DNA of 60,418 nucleotides, taken from the NCBI RefSeq assembly GCF_022829365.1, contig NZ_JAKSYJ010000222.1, positions 1 through 60,418 on the forward strand, given 5' to 3'. This document shows positions 1-7,787 of the stretch, piece by piece. The DNA is from Methylobacterium sp. J-077 (GTDB taxonomy: Bacteria; Pseudomonadota; Alphaproteobacteria; Rhizobiales; Beijerinckiaceae). The translations under genes were made by a program, and so were the position numbers. Positions within the stretch are counted from its first letter, which is position 1; the number at the start of each line of letters is the position of its first letter. The notes beneath the pieces are model-generated. The model worked only from the letters and a program-made list of their open reading frames with translations. It had not been told where the DNA came from and did no database searches.

Positions 1-497
1 ACGCCCTGGAGGCCGCCGCCTCGGCGGCCCGGGAGGCGGGCTACGAGCCGATCATGCTGGGCGCCGACCTTGAAGGCGAGGCCCGGGAGGTCGCCGCCGT
101 GCATGCCAGCGAGGCCAAGCGCTACAAAGCCGCCGGCCAGCGCGTGGCGCTGATCTCGGGGGGCGAGCTCACCGTGACGATCCGGGGCGAGGGCCATGGC
201 GGCCCCAACCAGGAATACGCCCTGGCGCTCGCCGTGGCGCTCGACGGCGAGCCCGGCATCTTCGGGATCAGCGCCGACACCGACGGCACCGATGGCGGGC
301 GCGGCCTCGCCACCGACCCGGCCGGCGGCCTGGTCGACCCGACCACCCTGGAACGCGCCCGCGCCGCCGGCCTCGACCCGGCCGCGATGCTGGCGCAGAA
401 CGATTCGACCGCGTTCTTCGCGGCCCTTGGCGACCTCGTGAACCCCGGCCCGACCCGCACCAATGTCAACGATTGCCGCATCATCCTCGTCGGGTAG
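1..497 (+). CDS. gckA: Glycerate 2-kinase, MOFRL family (C-terminal part, 5' end outside window)
   Basis: This is the C-terminal part of a MOFRL/DUF4147 glycerate kinase, which phosphorylates D-glycerate to 2-phosphoglycerate; in methylotrophs this is a serine-cycle step. The open frame already runs at base 3, so the start lies upstream of the window. The MOFRL signature is clear: 'GGELTVTIRGEGHGGPNQE' followed by 'SADTDGTDGG', the conserved nucleotide-site and substrate-site segments of the family. It ends in TAG at 495-497. The next gene overlaps its 3' end by 35 bases in another frame. The family call is firm. The gene symbol rests on the likely methylotroph origin. Confidence 0.85.
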   Translation, partial: ALEAAASAAREAGYEPIMLGADLEGEAREVAAVHASEAKRYKAAGQRVALISGGELTVTIRGEGHGGPNQEYALALAVALDGEPGIFGISADTDGTDGGRGLATDPAGGLVDPTTLERARAAGLDPAAMLAQNDSTAFFAALGDLVNPGPTRTNVNDCRIILVG

Positions 498-954
498 GCT
501 TTTGGGGCTGGTGGCCGCGCCGCCGCTCGTACTGTCGGTGGTCCTGGGGATCGGCGTCGCGCTTCTCGGCGCCGGGCCCGCCAAGGCCGACCTGCGCCTG
601 TGCAACCAGACCGCCAGCAAGGTCGGCATCTCGCTGGGTTACCGGGACCCGCAGGGCTGGGTCACGGAGGGCTGGTGGGATCTGGCCCCGAAGGCCTGCG
701 AGACCCTGCTCAAGGGTGCGCTGGCGGCGCGGTTCTACTACGTGTTCGCGGTCGACTACACGCGCGGCGGCGAGTGGAGCGGGCGCTCGCTGATGTGCAC
801 CCGCGATTCCGAGTTCACGATCCGCGGCGTCGAGGATTGCCTCGCCCGCGGCTACGACCGGAACGGCTTCTTCGAGGTCGATACCGGCGAGCAGAAGAGC
901 TGGACCATCCAGCTCACCGATCCCAACCGGGCGGACGCGCCGGCCAAGCCGTAG
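463..954 (+). CDS. DUF1036 family exported protein
   Basis: The 163-residue product has a hydrophobic N-terminal segment (about residues 13-42) ending in 'GPAKA', which looks like a cleavable signal peptide. The mature part starts 'DLRLCNQTASKVGISLGYRD' and matches the DUF1036 pattern: an N-terminal 'CN.T' motif, repeated aromatic residues and several cysteines that could form disulfides in the periplasm. No biochemical function is established for this family. The start lies inside gckA, so the two genes overlap by 35 bases and may be translationally coupled. It ends in TAG just before a convergent gene pair. Confidence 0.8.
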   Translation: MSTIAASSSSGRLLGLVAAPPLVLSVVLGIGVALLGAGPAKADLRLCNQTASKVGISLGYRDPQGWVTEGWWDLAPKACETLLKGALAARFYYVFAVDYTRGGEWSGRSLMCTRDSEFTIRGVEDCLARGYDRNGFFEVDTGEQKSWTIQLTDPNRADAPAKP

Positions 955-962
955 AATGTTCC

Positions 963-1394
963 TCAGGCGGCCTCGGCAGCGTGGTCGAGGCCGATGGCGG
1001 CGAGGCGCACGGTCTTGGGAAGCAGGTGCGTGCCGCCCTCATAGTAGCGCCACATCCGGACACTGACGCCAAGTGCGCGTGCGGCTTCGTGCTGCGTCAT
1101 CCGCGGTACGCGACCGAGCCGCCATGCGTGCAACCACGCGGCCCCCTGTTCCAAGGCGAGCCGCCACAGCGTGTCGGCGGCGATCTCCATATCGTGGGTC
1201 CAATGGACATTCCGACCCCATTCCCCGACCGTCACGGTGGCGAACGCATGGGCATCGGCGCGCAGCGGTGCAAACACCGCGAAGGTGTCGAGATGCGCCT
1301 CAACATCGACCGGGCTCTCTGCTCCGTTCTTCCAAGTCACGAGCAAGGTCCGCCCCGGCCCGGCGCGAACACCTTTCAGGGTCGGCACATCCAT
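963..1394 (-). CDS. DUF2442 domain protein with C-terminal helix-turn-helix
   Basis: The 143-residue protein has two parts. Residues 1-75 fit DUF2442 (a beta-rich N-terminus, then 'WTHDMEIAADTLWRLALEQ'). Residues 95-130 form an Xre-like helix-turn-helix around 'MTQHEAARALGVSVRMWRYY'. It is the downstream gene of a two-gene unit, starting four bases after the DUF4160 gene ends. DUF4160 and DUF2442 genes recur as neighbours and have been suggested to be toxin-antitoxin-like. The HTH half suggests this member binds DNA and may autoregulate the pair. The TA role is inference. Confidence 0.7.
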   Translation of the reverse strand: MDVPTLKGVRAGPGRTLLVTWKNGAESPVDVEAHLDTFAVFAPLRADAHAFATVTVGEWGRNVHWTHDMEIAADTLWRLALEQGAAWLHAWRLGRVPRMTQHEAARALGVSVRMWRYYEGGTHLLPKTVRLAAIGLDHAAEAA

Positions 1395-1398
1395 CAGC

Positions 1399-1626
1399 TC
1401 AAGACCTCCGGTTCAGACGGTTCCATGACTCGACGAGCAGCGCGGTGTTATCCTTGGCCCAGGCCATAGCTTCGTCCGCCTGCCGGGCATCCCCCGCCCG
1501 TATCCGAAGAGTCTCGATCTCGACGAGCACGCGCCAACCACGACCCTCGATATGAAAATGTGGCGGCTGATGATCGTCGGCGTACATGGCGATCTTGCAA
1601 TTCGCGAAGCGCATCAGCGTGGGCAT
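1399..1626 (-). CDS. DUF4160 domain protein
   Basis: The start chosen gives a 75-residue protein beginning MPTLMRFANCKIAMYADD; 14 further codons are open upstream but do not fit the family. It shows the DUF4160 core: 'DDHQPPHFHIEG' with conserved His residues, then a short strand-helix part ending 'WAKDNTALLVESWNRLN'. DUF4160 proteins are small, of unknown biochemistry, and usually sit beside a DUF2442 gene, as here. A toxin-like role has been proposed for such pairs but cannot be shown from sequence. It is convergent with the DUF1036 gene and divergent from pyk. Confidence 0.75.
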   Translation of the reverse strand: MPTLMRFANCKIAMYADDHQPPHFHIEGRGWRVLVEIETLRIRAGDARQADEAMAWAKDNTALLVESWNRLNRRS

Positions 1627-1922
1627 GGCACGGCCCTGAGCACCGGACCGAGATGCATTGAAAGGCACTCTATCGACCAGGCCGAAAACGGCAATGATCG
1701 CCGCTGACGGGGTCCGTTCGTACGCCCTTGTACAGGGTGTTCCGCTCGAGACTCAGTGCGACCGCTGCGTATGTCGGCAGCCGCAGGCCTTGCCGGGCAA
1801 TGCGCATCTGCGCCCTTGACGCTGCCCCGGGCGGGATGCCTACACCGCCACCCAACGAACCGAACCGACGCCGCCGCGGGCAGACCGCGCGCGGACGCGG
1901 CGGACTACCCGGAGGATCCCGC

Positions 1923-3359
1923 TTGAAACGCTCGCGCCGCACCAAGATCGTCGCCACCCTCGGGCCGGCCTCGGACTCGCCGGAGATGATCGAACGCCTG
2001 TTCCGGGCGGGCGTGGACGTGTTCCGGCTCAACATGAGCCATCTCCCCCGCGAGAAACTGCCCGAGAAGGTCGAGGTGATCCGGGCGATCGAGCGCGAGG
2101 CCAAGCACCCGATCGGCATCCTGGTCGATCTGCAGGGGCCGAAGCTCCGGCTCGGCACCTTCGCGGAGGGTGCGGTGATGATCGAGACCGGCGCGACCTT
2201 CGTGCTCGACGGCGACCCGACGCCGGGCGATGCCGGCCGCTGCCACCTGCCGCATCCGGAGATCCTGGAGGCGCTGGAGGCCGGCCACGCGATCCTGCTG
2301 GACGACGGCAAGCTGCGGCTGACCGTGCTCGAAACCTCCGAAAACCGCGCCGTCACCCGCGTCGAGGTCGGCGGAAAGATCTCGAACCGCAAGGGCGTGT
2401 CGCTGCCCCACACGGTGATCCCGGTGCCGGCGATGACCGAGAAGGACCGGGCCGACCTCGATGCCGGCCTGAATGCCGGGGCCGACTGGATCGCCGTCTC
2501 CTTCGTCCAGCGGCCCGAGGACGTGGCCGAGGTCAAGAAGGTCTGCGCCGGCCGCGCCCTGGTGATGGCCAAGATCGAGAAGCCACAGGCCCTGACCCGG
2601 CTCGACGAGATCATCGAGATCTCGGACGGGCTGATGGTCGCCCGCGGCGATCTCGGCGTGGAGATGCCGCTGGAGCAGGTGCCGGGCGTGCAGAAGCGGA
2701 TCACCCGCAGCGCACGCCGCTTCGGCAAGCCGGTGGTGGTGGCAACCCAGATGCTCGAATCGATGATCACGGCGCCGGTCCCGACCCGCGCCGAGGTCTC
2801 GGACGTGGCGACCGCCGTCTACGAGGGCGCGGACGCCGTGATGCTCTCGGCCGAGAGTGCCTCGGGCGCCTTCCCGGTCGGGGCCGTGGAGACGATGAAC
2901 CGCATCGCCGAGCAGGTGGAGCGCGATGCGGTCTACTGGTCGATCATCCGGGCGCAGAGCGCGACCCCGGACGAGACCGCCGCCGACGCCATCGCGGCCG
3001 CCGCCCACCAGATGGTCGACGCCCTGAACCTCGACGCGATCATGGCCTGGACCAATTCCGGCTCGACCGCCCTGCGCCTGTCGCGCGAGCGCCCCAACGC
3101 CACGGTGATCGCCCTCACGCCAAGGCGCGAGACGGCCCGCCGCCTGGCGCTCGCCTGGGGCACGCACCCGATCGTCACCAAGGATGCCAGCGACGTGGAC
3201 GACATGTCGTTCCGCGCCGCCAAGTTCGCGGTGCGCGAAAAGTTCGCCGCGGTGGGCGACCGGGTGATCGTTGTCGCCGGTCTGCCCTTCGGGACGCCCG
3301 GGGCGACGAACCTCGTGCGGCTCACCTTCATCACACGGGAGCATGCCGAGAAGGCGTGA
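1923..3359 (+). CDS. pyk: Pyruvate kinase
   Basis: Pyruvate kinase transfers phosphate from phosphoenolpyruvate to ADP, the last step of glycolysis. The 478-residue length is usual. 'TKIVATLGPAS' marks the N-terminus, 'VMAKIEKPQAL' holds the catalytic Lys, and 'MVARGDLGVEM' plus 'VVVATQMLESM' are the classic metal and substrate loops. The C-terminal allosteric domain is complete. I chose the TTG at 1923 because GGAGG lies 7 bases upstream and homologues begin at this point (KRSRRTKI). The open frame continues upstream to 1728 but encodes low-complexity sequence unlike the family. Confidence 0.95.
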   Translation: MKRSRRTKIVATLGPASDSPEMIERLFRAGVDVFRLNMSHLPREKLPEKVEVIRAIEREAKHPIGILVDLQGPKLRLGTFAEGAVMIETGATFVLDGDPTPGDAGRCHLPHPEILEALEAGHAILLDDGKLRLTVLETSENRAVTRVEVGGKISNRKGVSLPHTVIPVPAMTEKDRADLDAGLNAGADWIAVSFVQRPEDVAEVKKVCAGRALVMAKIEKPQALTRLDEIIEISDGLMVARGDLGVEMPLEQVPGVQKRITRSARRFGKPVVVATQMLESMITAPVPTRAEVSDVATAVYEGADAVMLSAESASGAFPVGAVETMNRIAEQVERDAVYWSIIRAQSATPDETAADAIAAAAHQMVDALNLDAIMAWTNSGSTALRLSRERPNATVIALTPRRETARRLALAWGTHPIVTKDASDVDDMSFRAAKFAVREKFAAVGDRVIVVAGLPFGTPGATNLVRLTFITREHAEKA

Positions 3360-3362
3360 AGT

Positions 3363-4373
3363 CTATTCCTTGAGAAGAGGAGCGGCCTCGCGCCGCTCCC
3401 CGGCGAACCGGGCGATCTCGTCGGTCACGCGCTCTGCGGCCACGAAGTGGAGCATGTGGCCGATACCCGGCAGCAGCACGAGCCGCGCCCCGGGGATCGC
3501 CTTCGCCAGGGGGACCGCCTGAGTCTCGCTGCGGACGATCGGATCCGCCTCGCCCGAGATCACCAGGGTCGGGACGCGCAGGTCGCCGTAGCGCGCGCTC
3601 TGCGCCGCCAGGGCGGCGGGCAGGCCGACCAGGTCCTGCACGTTGGCGAGCAAGGTTCCGGGCCGCAGCACCAGGGCCGCGCGGACCATCTCCGCATAGC
3701 CGGGGACTTCCGGCTGGGGCAGGAACACCCGCTTGGCCGTCTCGGGCAGATAATACTGGGCCAGCGGCGGCCCGATGGTGCGGCTCAGCAGCCAGGCCAC
3801 GGGCGGCTTCAGCGCGAGGCGCCAGTACCAGGGCAGCACCAGCATCCGGGCCGGCATCGGCATGGCGACCGGGGCCGCGAGGACCAGACCCGAGACACGC
3901 TCCGGGTGGTCGAGGGCGAGCGCGAGCGCCAGGGCGCCGGCCCAGGAATGTCCGAACACCACCGCCGGACCGATGCCCATCTTGTCCAGCGTCTCCGCGA
4001 TGATCCGGGCCTGGACGGCCGGCGCGGCGGCTTCGTCCCCGGCGATCCGGTCGCTCCAGCCGAATCCCGGCCGGTCGAACGCGATCACCCGGAACCCCTG
4101 TTCGGCGAGCCTGCGGCCGAATCCCTCCATCGGGTCGGAGGCGTTGGCCGAGGCCCCGTGCAACAGGATGACCGGGGGACCGTCGACCGGCCCGGCCTGG
4201 ATGGTCGCGAGGCGCCCGCCGGCGATGTCGACGAAGGGACCGGCCGGCGGATACTCCGCACCGACCCGCAGGGCGATGATGAGGCTCGCCACCGCGCCGA
4301 CCGCGAGAATCAAACCCAGGATCGCGAAGGGCAGGGCGAGGAGCGTGAGGAGCAATCCGGCCACGCGGCTCAC
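3363..4373 (-). CDS. Alpha/beta hydrolase with N-terminal membrane anchor
   Basis: The 336-residue protein has one long hydrophobic segment at about residues 5-35 that should anchor it in the inner membrane. An alpha/beta-hydrolase domain follows: oxyanion-hole 'HGASAN', strand 'VIAFDRPGFGWSD', and nucleophile elbow 'GHSWAG'. A late 'GIGHM' supplies the catalytic His and an Asp lies in 'SGEADPI'. Substrate is unknown; the family includes esterases, lipases and haloperoxidase-like enzymes. Its start overlaps the stop of the upstream TPR gene by four bases, so the two form an operon. It is convergent with pyk. Confidence 0.85.
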   Translation of the reverse strand: MSRVAGLLLTLLALPFAILGLILAVGAVASLIIALRVGAEYPPAGPFVDIAGGRLATIQAGPVDGPPVILLHGASANASDPMEGFGRRLAEQGFRVIAFDRPGFGWSDRIAGDEAAAPAVQARIIAETLDKMGIGPAVVFGHSWAGALALALALDHPERVSGLVLAAPVAMPMPARMLVLPWYWRLALKPPVAWLLSRTIGPPLAQYYLPETAKRVFLPQPEVPGYAEMVRAALVLRPGTLLANVQDLVGLPAALAAQSARYGDLRVPTLVISGEADPIVRSETQAVPLAKAIPGARLVLLPGIGHMLHFVAAERVTDEIARFAGERREAAPLLKE

Positions 4374-4966
4374 AGGTCGCGGCCGTCAACCTCGGGCGCC
4401 AGGCGGTCGACCGCCTCGCCGATCTTTTCCATGGTCGGATAGAGCGTCTGCGCCCGGCGGAAGGCCGCCAGCGCCCGGGTCTTGTCGTCGAGGGATTCGT
4501 AGATCCGCCCCATGGCGGCCCAGGCCTCGAAATTGCGCGGCTCCAGCACCAGAGCCCGGCGCAGGTCCGCGATCGCGTCGTCCTTGTCGGTCAGGAGCCA
4601 GAACACCGTGGCGCGCCGGTTCCACCCCTCGGACCAGTTCGGCTCCAGGGCGGTGACCCGGTCCATCAGCTCGGCCGCCAGGGGAAAGTCGTGGGCCGCG
4701 ATGGCCTGCCGGGCGCGATCCGTGATCAGGTCCGCGGTCGGGCTGCCGGACACGTCGAGACGGCGCTCGATGAGCTTGGCGATGCCCTTCGCCTCGGCGG
4801 GATCCTCGCTGGCGCGCAGGCGCGCGAACAGGTCGTCGAGGCTCACGGGCTTCGGCGCCGGCTTCGCCTCGGGCGCTGCACGACCGGCCCGACCCGCATC
4901 CGCGGAGGCCGCTGATACGAGGACCGGCAGGCAGACCAGGGCGGCGAAAAGGCGGATCGGCGTCAT
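4370..4966 (-). CDS. TPR-repeat exported protein
   Basis: The 198-residue protein opens with a signal-peptide-like stretch (residues 1-24, ending in 'SAASADA'). The rest is helical with tetratricopeptide repeats, best seen around 'AIADLRRALVLEPRNFEAW' and 'MGRIYESLDDKTRALAAFRR'. TPR proteins usually act as periplasmic scaffolds. It is the first gene of a two-gene unit with the hydrolase (four-base overlap), which suggests a shared envelope task. No specific function can be assigned. Confidence 0.8.
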   Translation of the reverse strand: MTPIRLFAALVCLPVLVSAASADAGRAGRAAPEAKPAPKPVSLDDLFARLRASEDPAEAKGIAKLIERRLDVSGSPTADLITDRARQAIAAHDFPLAAELMDRVTALEPNWSEGWNRRATVFWLLTDKDDAIADLRRALVLEPRNFEAWAAMGRIYESLDDKTRALAAFRRAQTLYPTMEKIGEAVDRLAPEVDGRDL

Positions 4967-5022
4967 CGCTGTAGAGTGTGCGGCGGTGCCGCGCTCGTCA
5001 ACGTGCCGCGGTGCCGCGCATG

Positions 5023-5060
5023 CGAAGGCAGCCGCAACCCGGCGGGCGCGGCTGCCTTCG
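5023..5060 (-). terminator. Perfect 13-bp hairpin downstream of rpmJ
   Basis: 5023-5035 (CGAAGGCAGCCGC) pairs perfectly with 5048-5060 across a 12-base loop. It lies 37 bases past the rpmJ stop on the minus strand, where an intrinsic terminator is expected. There is no clear U-tract, so termination could be imperfect. Confidence 0.6.
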
Positions 5061-5096
5061 GATAGGATACCCGGCCGAGGCCGGGCGCCGGAGGCT

Positions 5097-5222
5097 TCAG
5101 CCCTGGCGGGCCTTGAAGCGCTTCTGGGTCTTGTTGATCACGTAGACCCGGCCCTTGCGGCGCACGAGCTGGTTGTCGCGGTGGCGGCCGCGCAGGGACT
5201 TGAGGGAATTACGGATCTTCAT
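5097..5222 (-). CDS. rpmJ: 50S ribosomal protein L36
   Basis: This is a 41-codon gene reading MKIRNSLKSLRGRHRDNQL and ending TQKRFKARQG. It is the slightly extended L36 form without the four zinc-binding cysteines, typical of alphaproteobacteria. L36 is the smallest protein of the large ribosomal subunit and binds 23S rRNA. Lysine and arginine make up a large share of residues, as expected. It stands alone between the TPR gene and the PAS gene with its own downstream hairpin. It is below common ORF length cut-offs and is easily missed. Confidence 0.95.
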   Translation of the reverse strand: MKIRNSLKSLRGRHRDNQLVRRKGRVYVINKTQKRFKARQG

Positions 5223-5387
5223 CGGTTTCTCGAGCCCGGGTGGGGCCGTCCATTCACGGGGGATCGGGAACGTGGTCGCGGGGCGGGACGCGACGAACGC
5301 GTCCAGCGATCACGGCACACGCATCGCGGGATGGCGCCGCCATATCAGGATTCGCCACCGCAAGGCAAGGCGTCGCAGGTGCGACGC

Positions 5388-6083
5388 TCAGTGGATGCTG
5401 TCGGCGGCCGGCACCGCGGGGCTGCCGACCAATTGCCGCCCGATCTCGTGCAGCAGCGAGTCCATCAGCGGCTTCAGCCGGGCGAAATCGCTCTCCCCGA
5501 GGCCTTCGGCCACGGTGAACAGCGCCAGCGCCAGCTCGGCGACCCGGTCGATCCCGCCTCCCGGGGCATCGATCGCGCAGAAGGCGGCCTCATCGATATA
5601 GCCATCCCGGCTGCTCTCGGTCACGTCGATGACGATGCCGCGCGCCTCGCTCACGATGCCGTCCGGGCCCATGACGAAACGGCCCCGCGCCAGGACCCAG
5701 CGCACGTCGTCGGGCGCCAGCACCGTGCGGTACTGGGCAACGTAGAGCCCGCCGTGGCGCTGCAGATTCTTGACGATCGCCCCGACCCGCGGACGGTCCT
5801 GCGGATGGATCCGATCGAAGAACATTGCGTAGGTGGTCCCGCGCCCGGTGGCCGCCCGAGGAATGCCCAGCATCGTGGCGGCGACGGAATCGCAGCGCAC
5901 GACATCGTCGGCGATCCGCCATTCCCAGGTCCCGACGTTCGAGGCTGCGAGAGCCCGCGCAATGATTTGCGCGTCCCGCCGCCTCGGCTGCGCATCGATA
6001 CCCACAGATCCCGCCTCCGAAACCGAATGCCCGTAGTTTTCCGCAGAGGCGGTACCAGGTCGATACAGTAGCGTGGCGCGCAA
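5388..6083 (-). CDS. PAS-domain protein
   Basis: The 231-residue protein carries a PAS fold with PAC-like tail at about residues 40-160, seen in 'ASNVGTWEWRIADDVVRC', 'FFDRIHPQDRPRVGAIV' and 'EARGIVIDVTE'. No kinase, cyclase or DNA-binding domain follows, so it is a stand-alone sensor or partner module. The C-terminal 60 residues are helical and may mediate dimerisation. The first 30 residues are poorly conserved in character and the true start could be further downstream. Signal and partner are unknown. Confidence 0.7.
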   Translation of the reverse strand: MRATLLYRPGTASAENYGHSVSEAGSVGIDAQPRRRDAQIIARALAASNVGTWEWRIADDVVRCDSVAATMLGIPRAATGRGTTYAMFFDRIHPQDRPRVGAIVKNLQRHGGLYVAQYRTVLAPDDVRWVLARGRFVMGPDGIVSEARGIVIDVTESSRDGYIDEAAFCAIDAPGGGIDRVAELALALFTVAEGLGESDFARLKPLMDSLLHEIGRQLVGSPAVPAADSIH

Positions 6084-6145
6084 CCGCGTTCAACGCGAGC
6101 GGCCCGGCCGGCGCGCCTCAATCCCCGCTATCGGAAGACTTCGCG

Positions 6146-6748
6146 TCAGGCGCGGGTATAGGTGCCGACCAGCCTGCCCCTGCCGATCACCCGTCCACGC
6201 ATCGCGTCGAGGAGGGCGCCGCGGCCGGGGCTCTCGGGGAGATCGAGGGCGCTTCCGAGGGCATAGAGCTGGAACAGGTAATCGTGGTGCCCGTGGCCGC
6301 TCGGCGGATCGGGCGGGAGCCATTCCGGCCGCAGGAAGCTGTTCTTGCCGAGGCTCGTCCCGTTGCCCGGACGATCGGGGCTCGGGAGCGTACCTTCACC
6401 GAGGCCGTCGGCGGTGGGCGACAGATTCCACACGATCAGGTGAACGAGCGGTTGCGGCGTCGGGCTGCCGGCATCCTCGACCAGAAGGACCAGCGTGGCG
6501 GTGCCGGCCGGTAGGCCGCTCCAGGCGAGCGGCGGCGAGAGGCCGGGCCCGTCCGCAGTGAAGCGGGGAGGGATCTCGCCACCGTCCGGGAAGGCGGGGC
6601 TCGTCAGCGTCAGCGTCTCCGGGATATCCGCGAAATCCGCGTGATAGGCGGTCTTGTCGATCCCGGCCTTGAGGCCGGACAGGGCCTCACCGACCGCGTG
6701 GGGAATCTTCTCGAGCATGCTCTGGGTCTCCGCTGCGGTCTCAACCAC
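6146..6748 (-). CDS. YbhB/YbcL-type PEBP (Raf kinase inhibitor-like) protein
   Basis: This 200-residue product belongs to the phosphatidylethanolamine-binding-protein superfamily. Diagnostic segments are 'SPPLAWSGLPAGTATLVLLV', 'EDAGSP' and 'HLIVWNLSP', then 'SGHGHHDYLFQLYALGSAL', which lines the small-anion pocket. Bacterial YbhB/YbcL proteins have no firmly known role. Initiation may instead be at the internal Met of 'MLEKIPHAVGEALSG', ten codons in. It lies just beyond ubiG on the same strand, 16 bases apart, and may be cotranscribed with it. Confidence 0.85.
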   Translation of the reverse strand: MVETAAETQSMLEKIPHAVGEALSGLKAGIDKTAYHADFADIPETLTLTSPAFPDGGEIPPRFTADGPGLSPPLAWSGLPAGTATLVLLVEDAGSPTPQPLVHLIVWNLSPTADGLGEGTLPSPDRPGNGTSLGKNSFLRPEWLPPDPPSGHGHHDYLFQLYALGSALDLPESPGRGALLDAMRGRVIGRGRLVGTYTRA

Positions 6749-6764
6749 GCAGGGAGGCTCCGGT

Positions 6765-7526
6765 TCAGCCCCGGCGCTCGGCCGCGACCATATAGTTCAC
6801 CGCCTTGTCGCGGCTGGTGCGCCAGCCGTCGGTGAGGGGGTTGTAGGCGACGCCGATCGTGTCGGTGACCTCGAGGCCGCCCGCCCGGATGGCGCCGCTG
6901 AACTCGTCCGGCGTCACGAACTTCTCCCAGTCATGCGTGCCCCGCGGCAGCCAGCCGAGCACGTACTCGGCGCCAACGATGGCGAGCCCGAAGGAGCGCA
7001 GCGTCCGGTTGAGGGTCGCCCCGAACAGCATGCCGCCGGGCTTCACCGCCGCGCAGGCGGTGCGCACGAAGGCCGGCATGTCGGAGACGTGCTCGACCAC
7101 CTCCATGATCAGCACGGCGTCGAAGCTCCGGCCGGCGGCGACCACGGCCTCGATGGTCTCGCCGCGGTAATCCACCGGCACGCCGGCGGCCTCGGCATGG
7201 GCGCGGGCGACCGCGATGTTCTGCTCCGCGGGATCGAGCCCGGTGACTTTCGCGCCGAGCCGGGCGAGCGGCTCCGACAGCACGCCGCCGCCGCAGCCGA
7301 CATCGCAGAGCGTCAGCCCGTCCAGTGGAAACGGCGTCTGCGGATCCCGGCCGAAGCGCCGGCACAGCGCGTCGCGGATATAGGCCAGCCGCACCGGGTT
7401 GAACCGGTGCAGCACCCGCATCGGACCGGCCTCGTCCCACCAGGTGGCGGCGAGGGCGTCGAACCGCGCGACCTCGCCGCGATCGACGAAGCCGTCCGTT
7501 CCGGGGTTCGTGGCTACCCTGTCCAT
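6765..7526 (-). CDS. ubiG: Ubiquinone biosynthesis O-methyltransferase
   Basis: UbiG performs the two SAM-dependent O-methylations of ubiquinone synthesis. The chosen ATG gives 253 residues, beginning MDRVATNPGTDGFVDRGEV and reaching 'WWDEAGPMRVLHRFNPVR', a UbiG hallmark. SAM motif I is 'LCDVGCGGGVLSEPLARLG', and 'DAVLIMEVVEHV' is the post-I motif. The C-terminal 'GVAYNPLTDGWRTSRD' is also typical. The open frame extends far upstream but only as an antisense shadow of lysC. It is divergent from lysC across about 260 bases, an order common in Rhizobiales. Confidence 0.93.
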   Translation of the reverse strand: MDRVATNPGTDGFVDRGEVARFDALAATWWDEAGPMRVLHRFNPVRLAYIRDALCRRFGRDPQTPFPLDGLTLCDVGCGGGVLSEPLARLGAKVTGLDPAEQNIAVARAHAEAAGVPVDYRGETIEAVVAAGRSFDAVLIMEVVEHVSDMPAFVRTACAAVKPGGMLFGATLNRTLRSFGLAIVGAEYVLGWLPRGTHDWEKFVTPDEFSGAIRAGGLEVTDTIGVAYNPLTDGWRTSRDKAVNYMVAAERRG

Positions 7527-7787
7527 GCGCGTTCCGTCCAGAAGAGGCCGTCCGGGCCCGCGCGATGCCCGGCACCCGGCGCTCGACGAGCGATCCGGGT
7601 CGGGGCTATCGGCGGGACCTGTCGGGGCCGCCATAGCACGCCTGTCCCGGCCCCGTCGCCGCGGCGCGCCGGCGCCATGCTTGGACGGTTGTTGACACCT
7701 CACCGAGCCGCTTGTACCCGCCGGGCACTGTCCGGGACCCGCCAGGGCGGTCCCTCCCCAGGCGCCGGGAACCCGCGAAGAACCATC

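Noticed and set aside
1905..3344. Long minus-strand ORF opposite pyk
   Set aside because: His/Asp/Arg-rich antisense shadow typical of high-GC codon bias; pyk fits its family completely.
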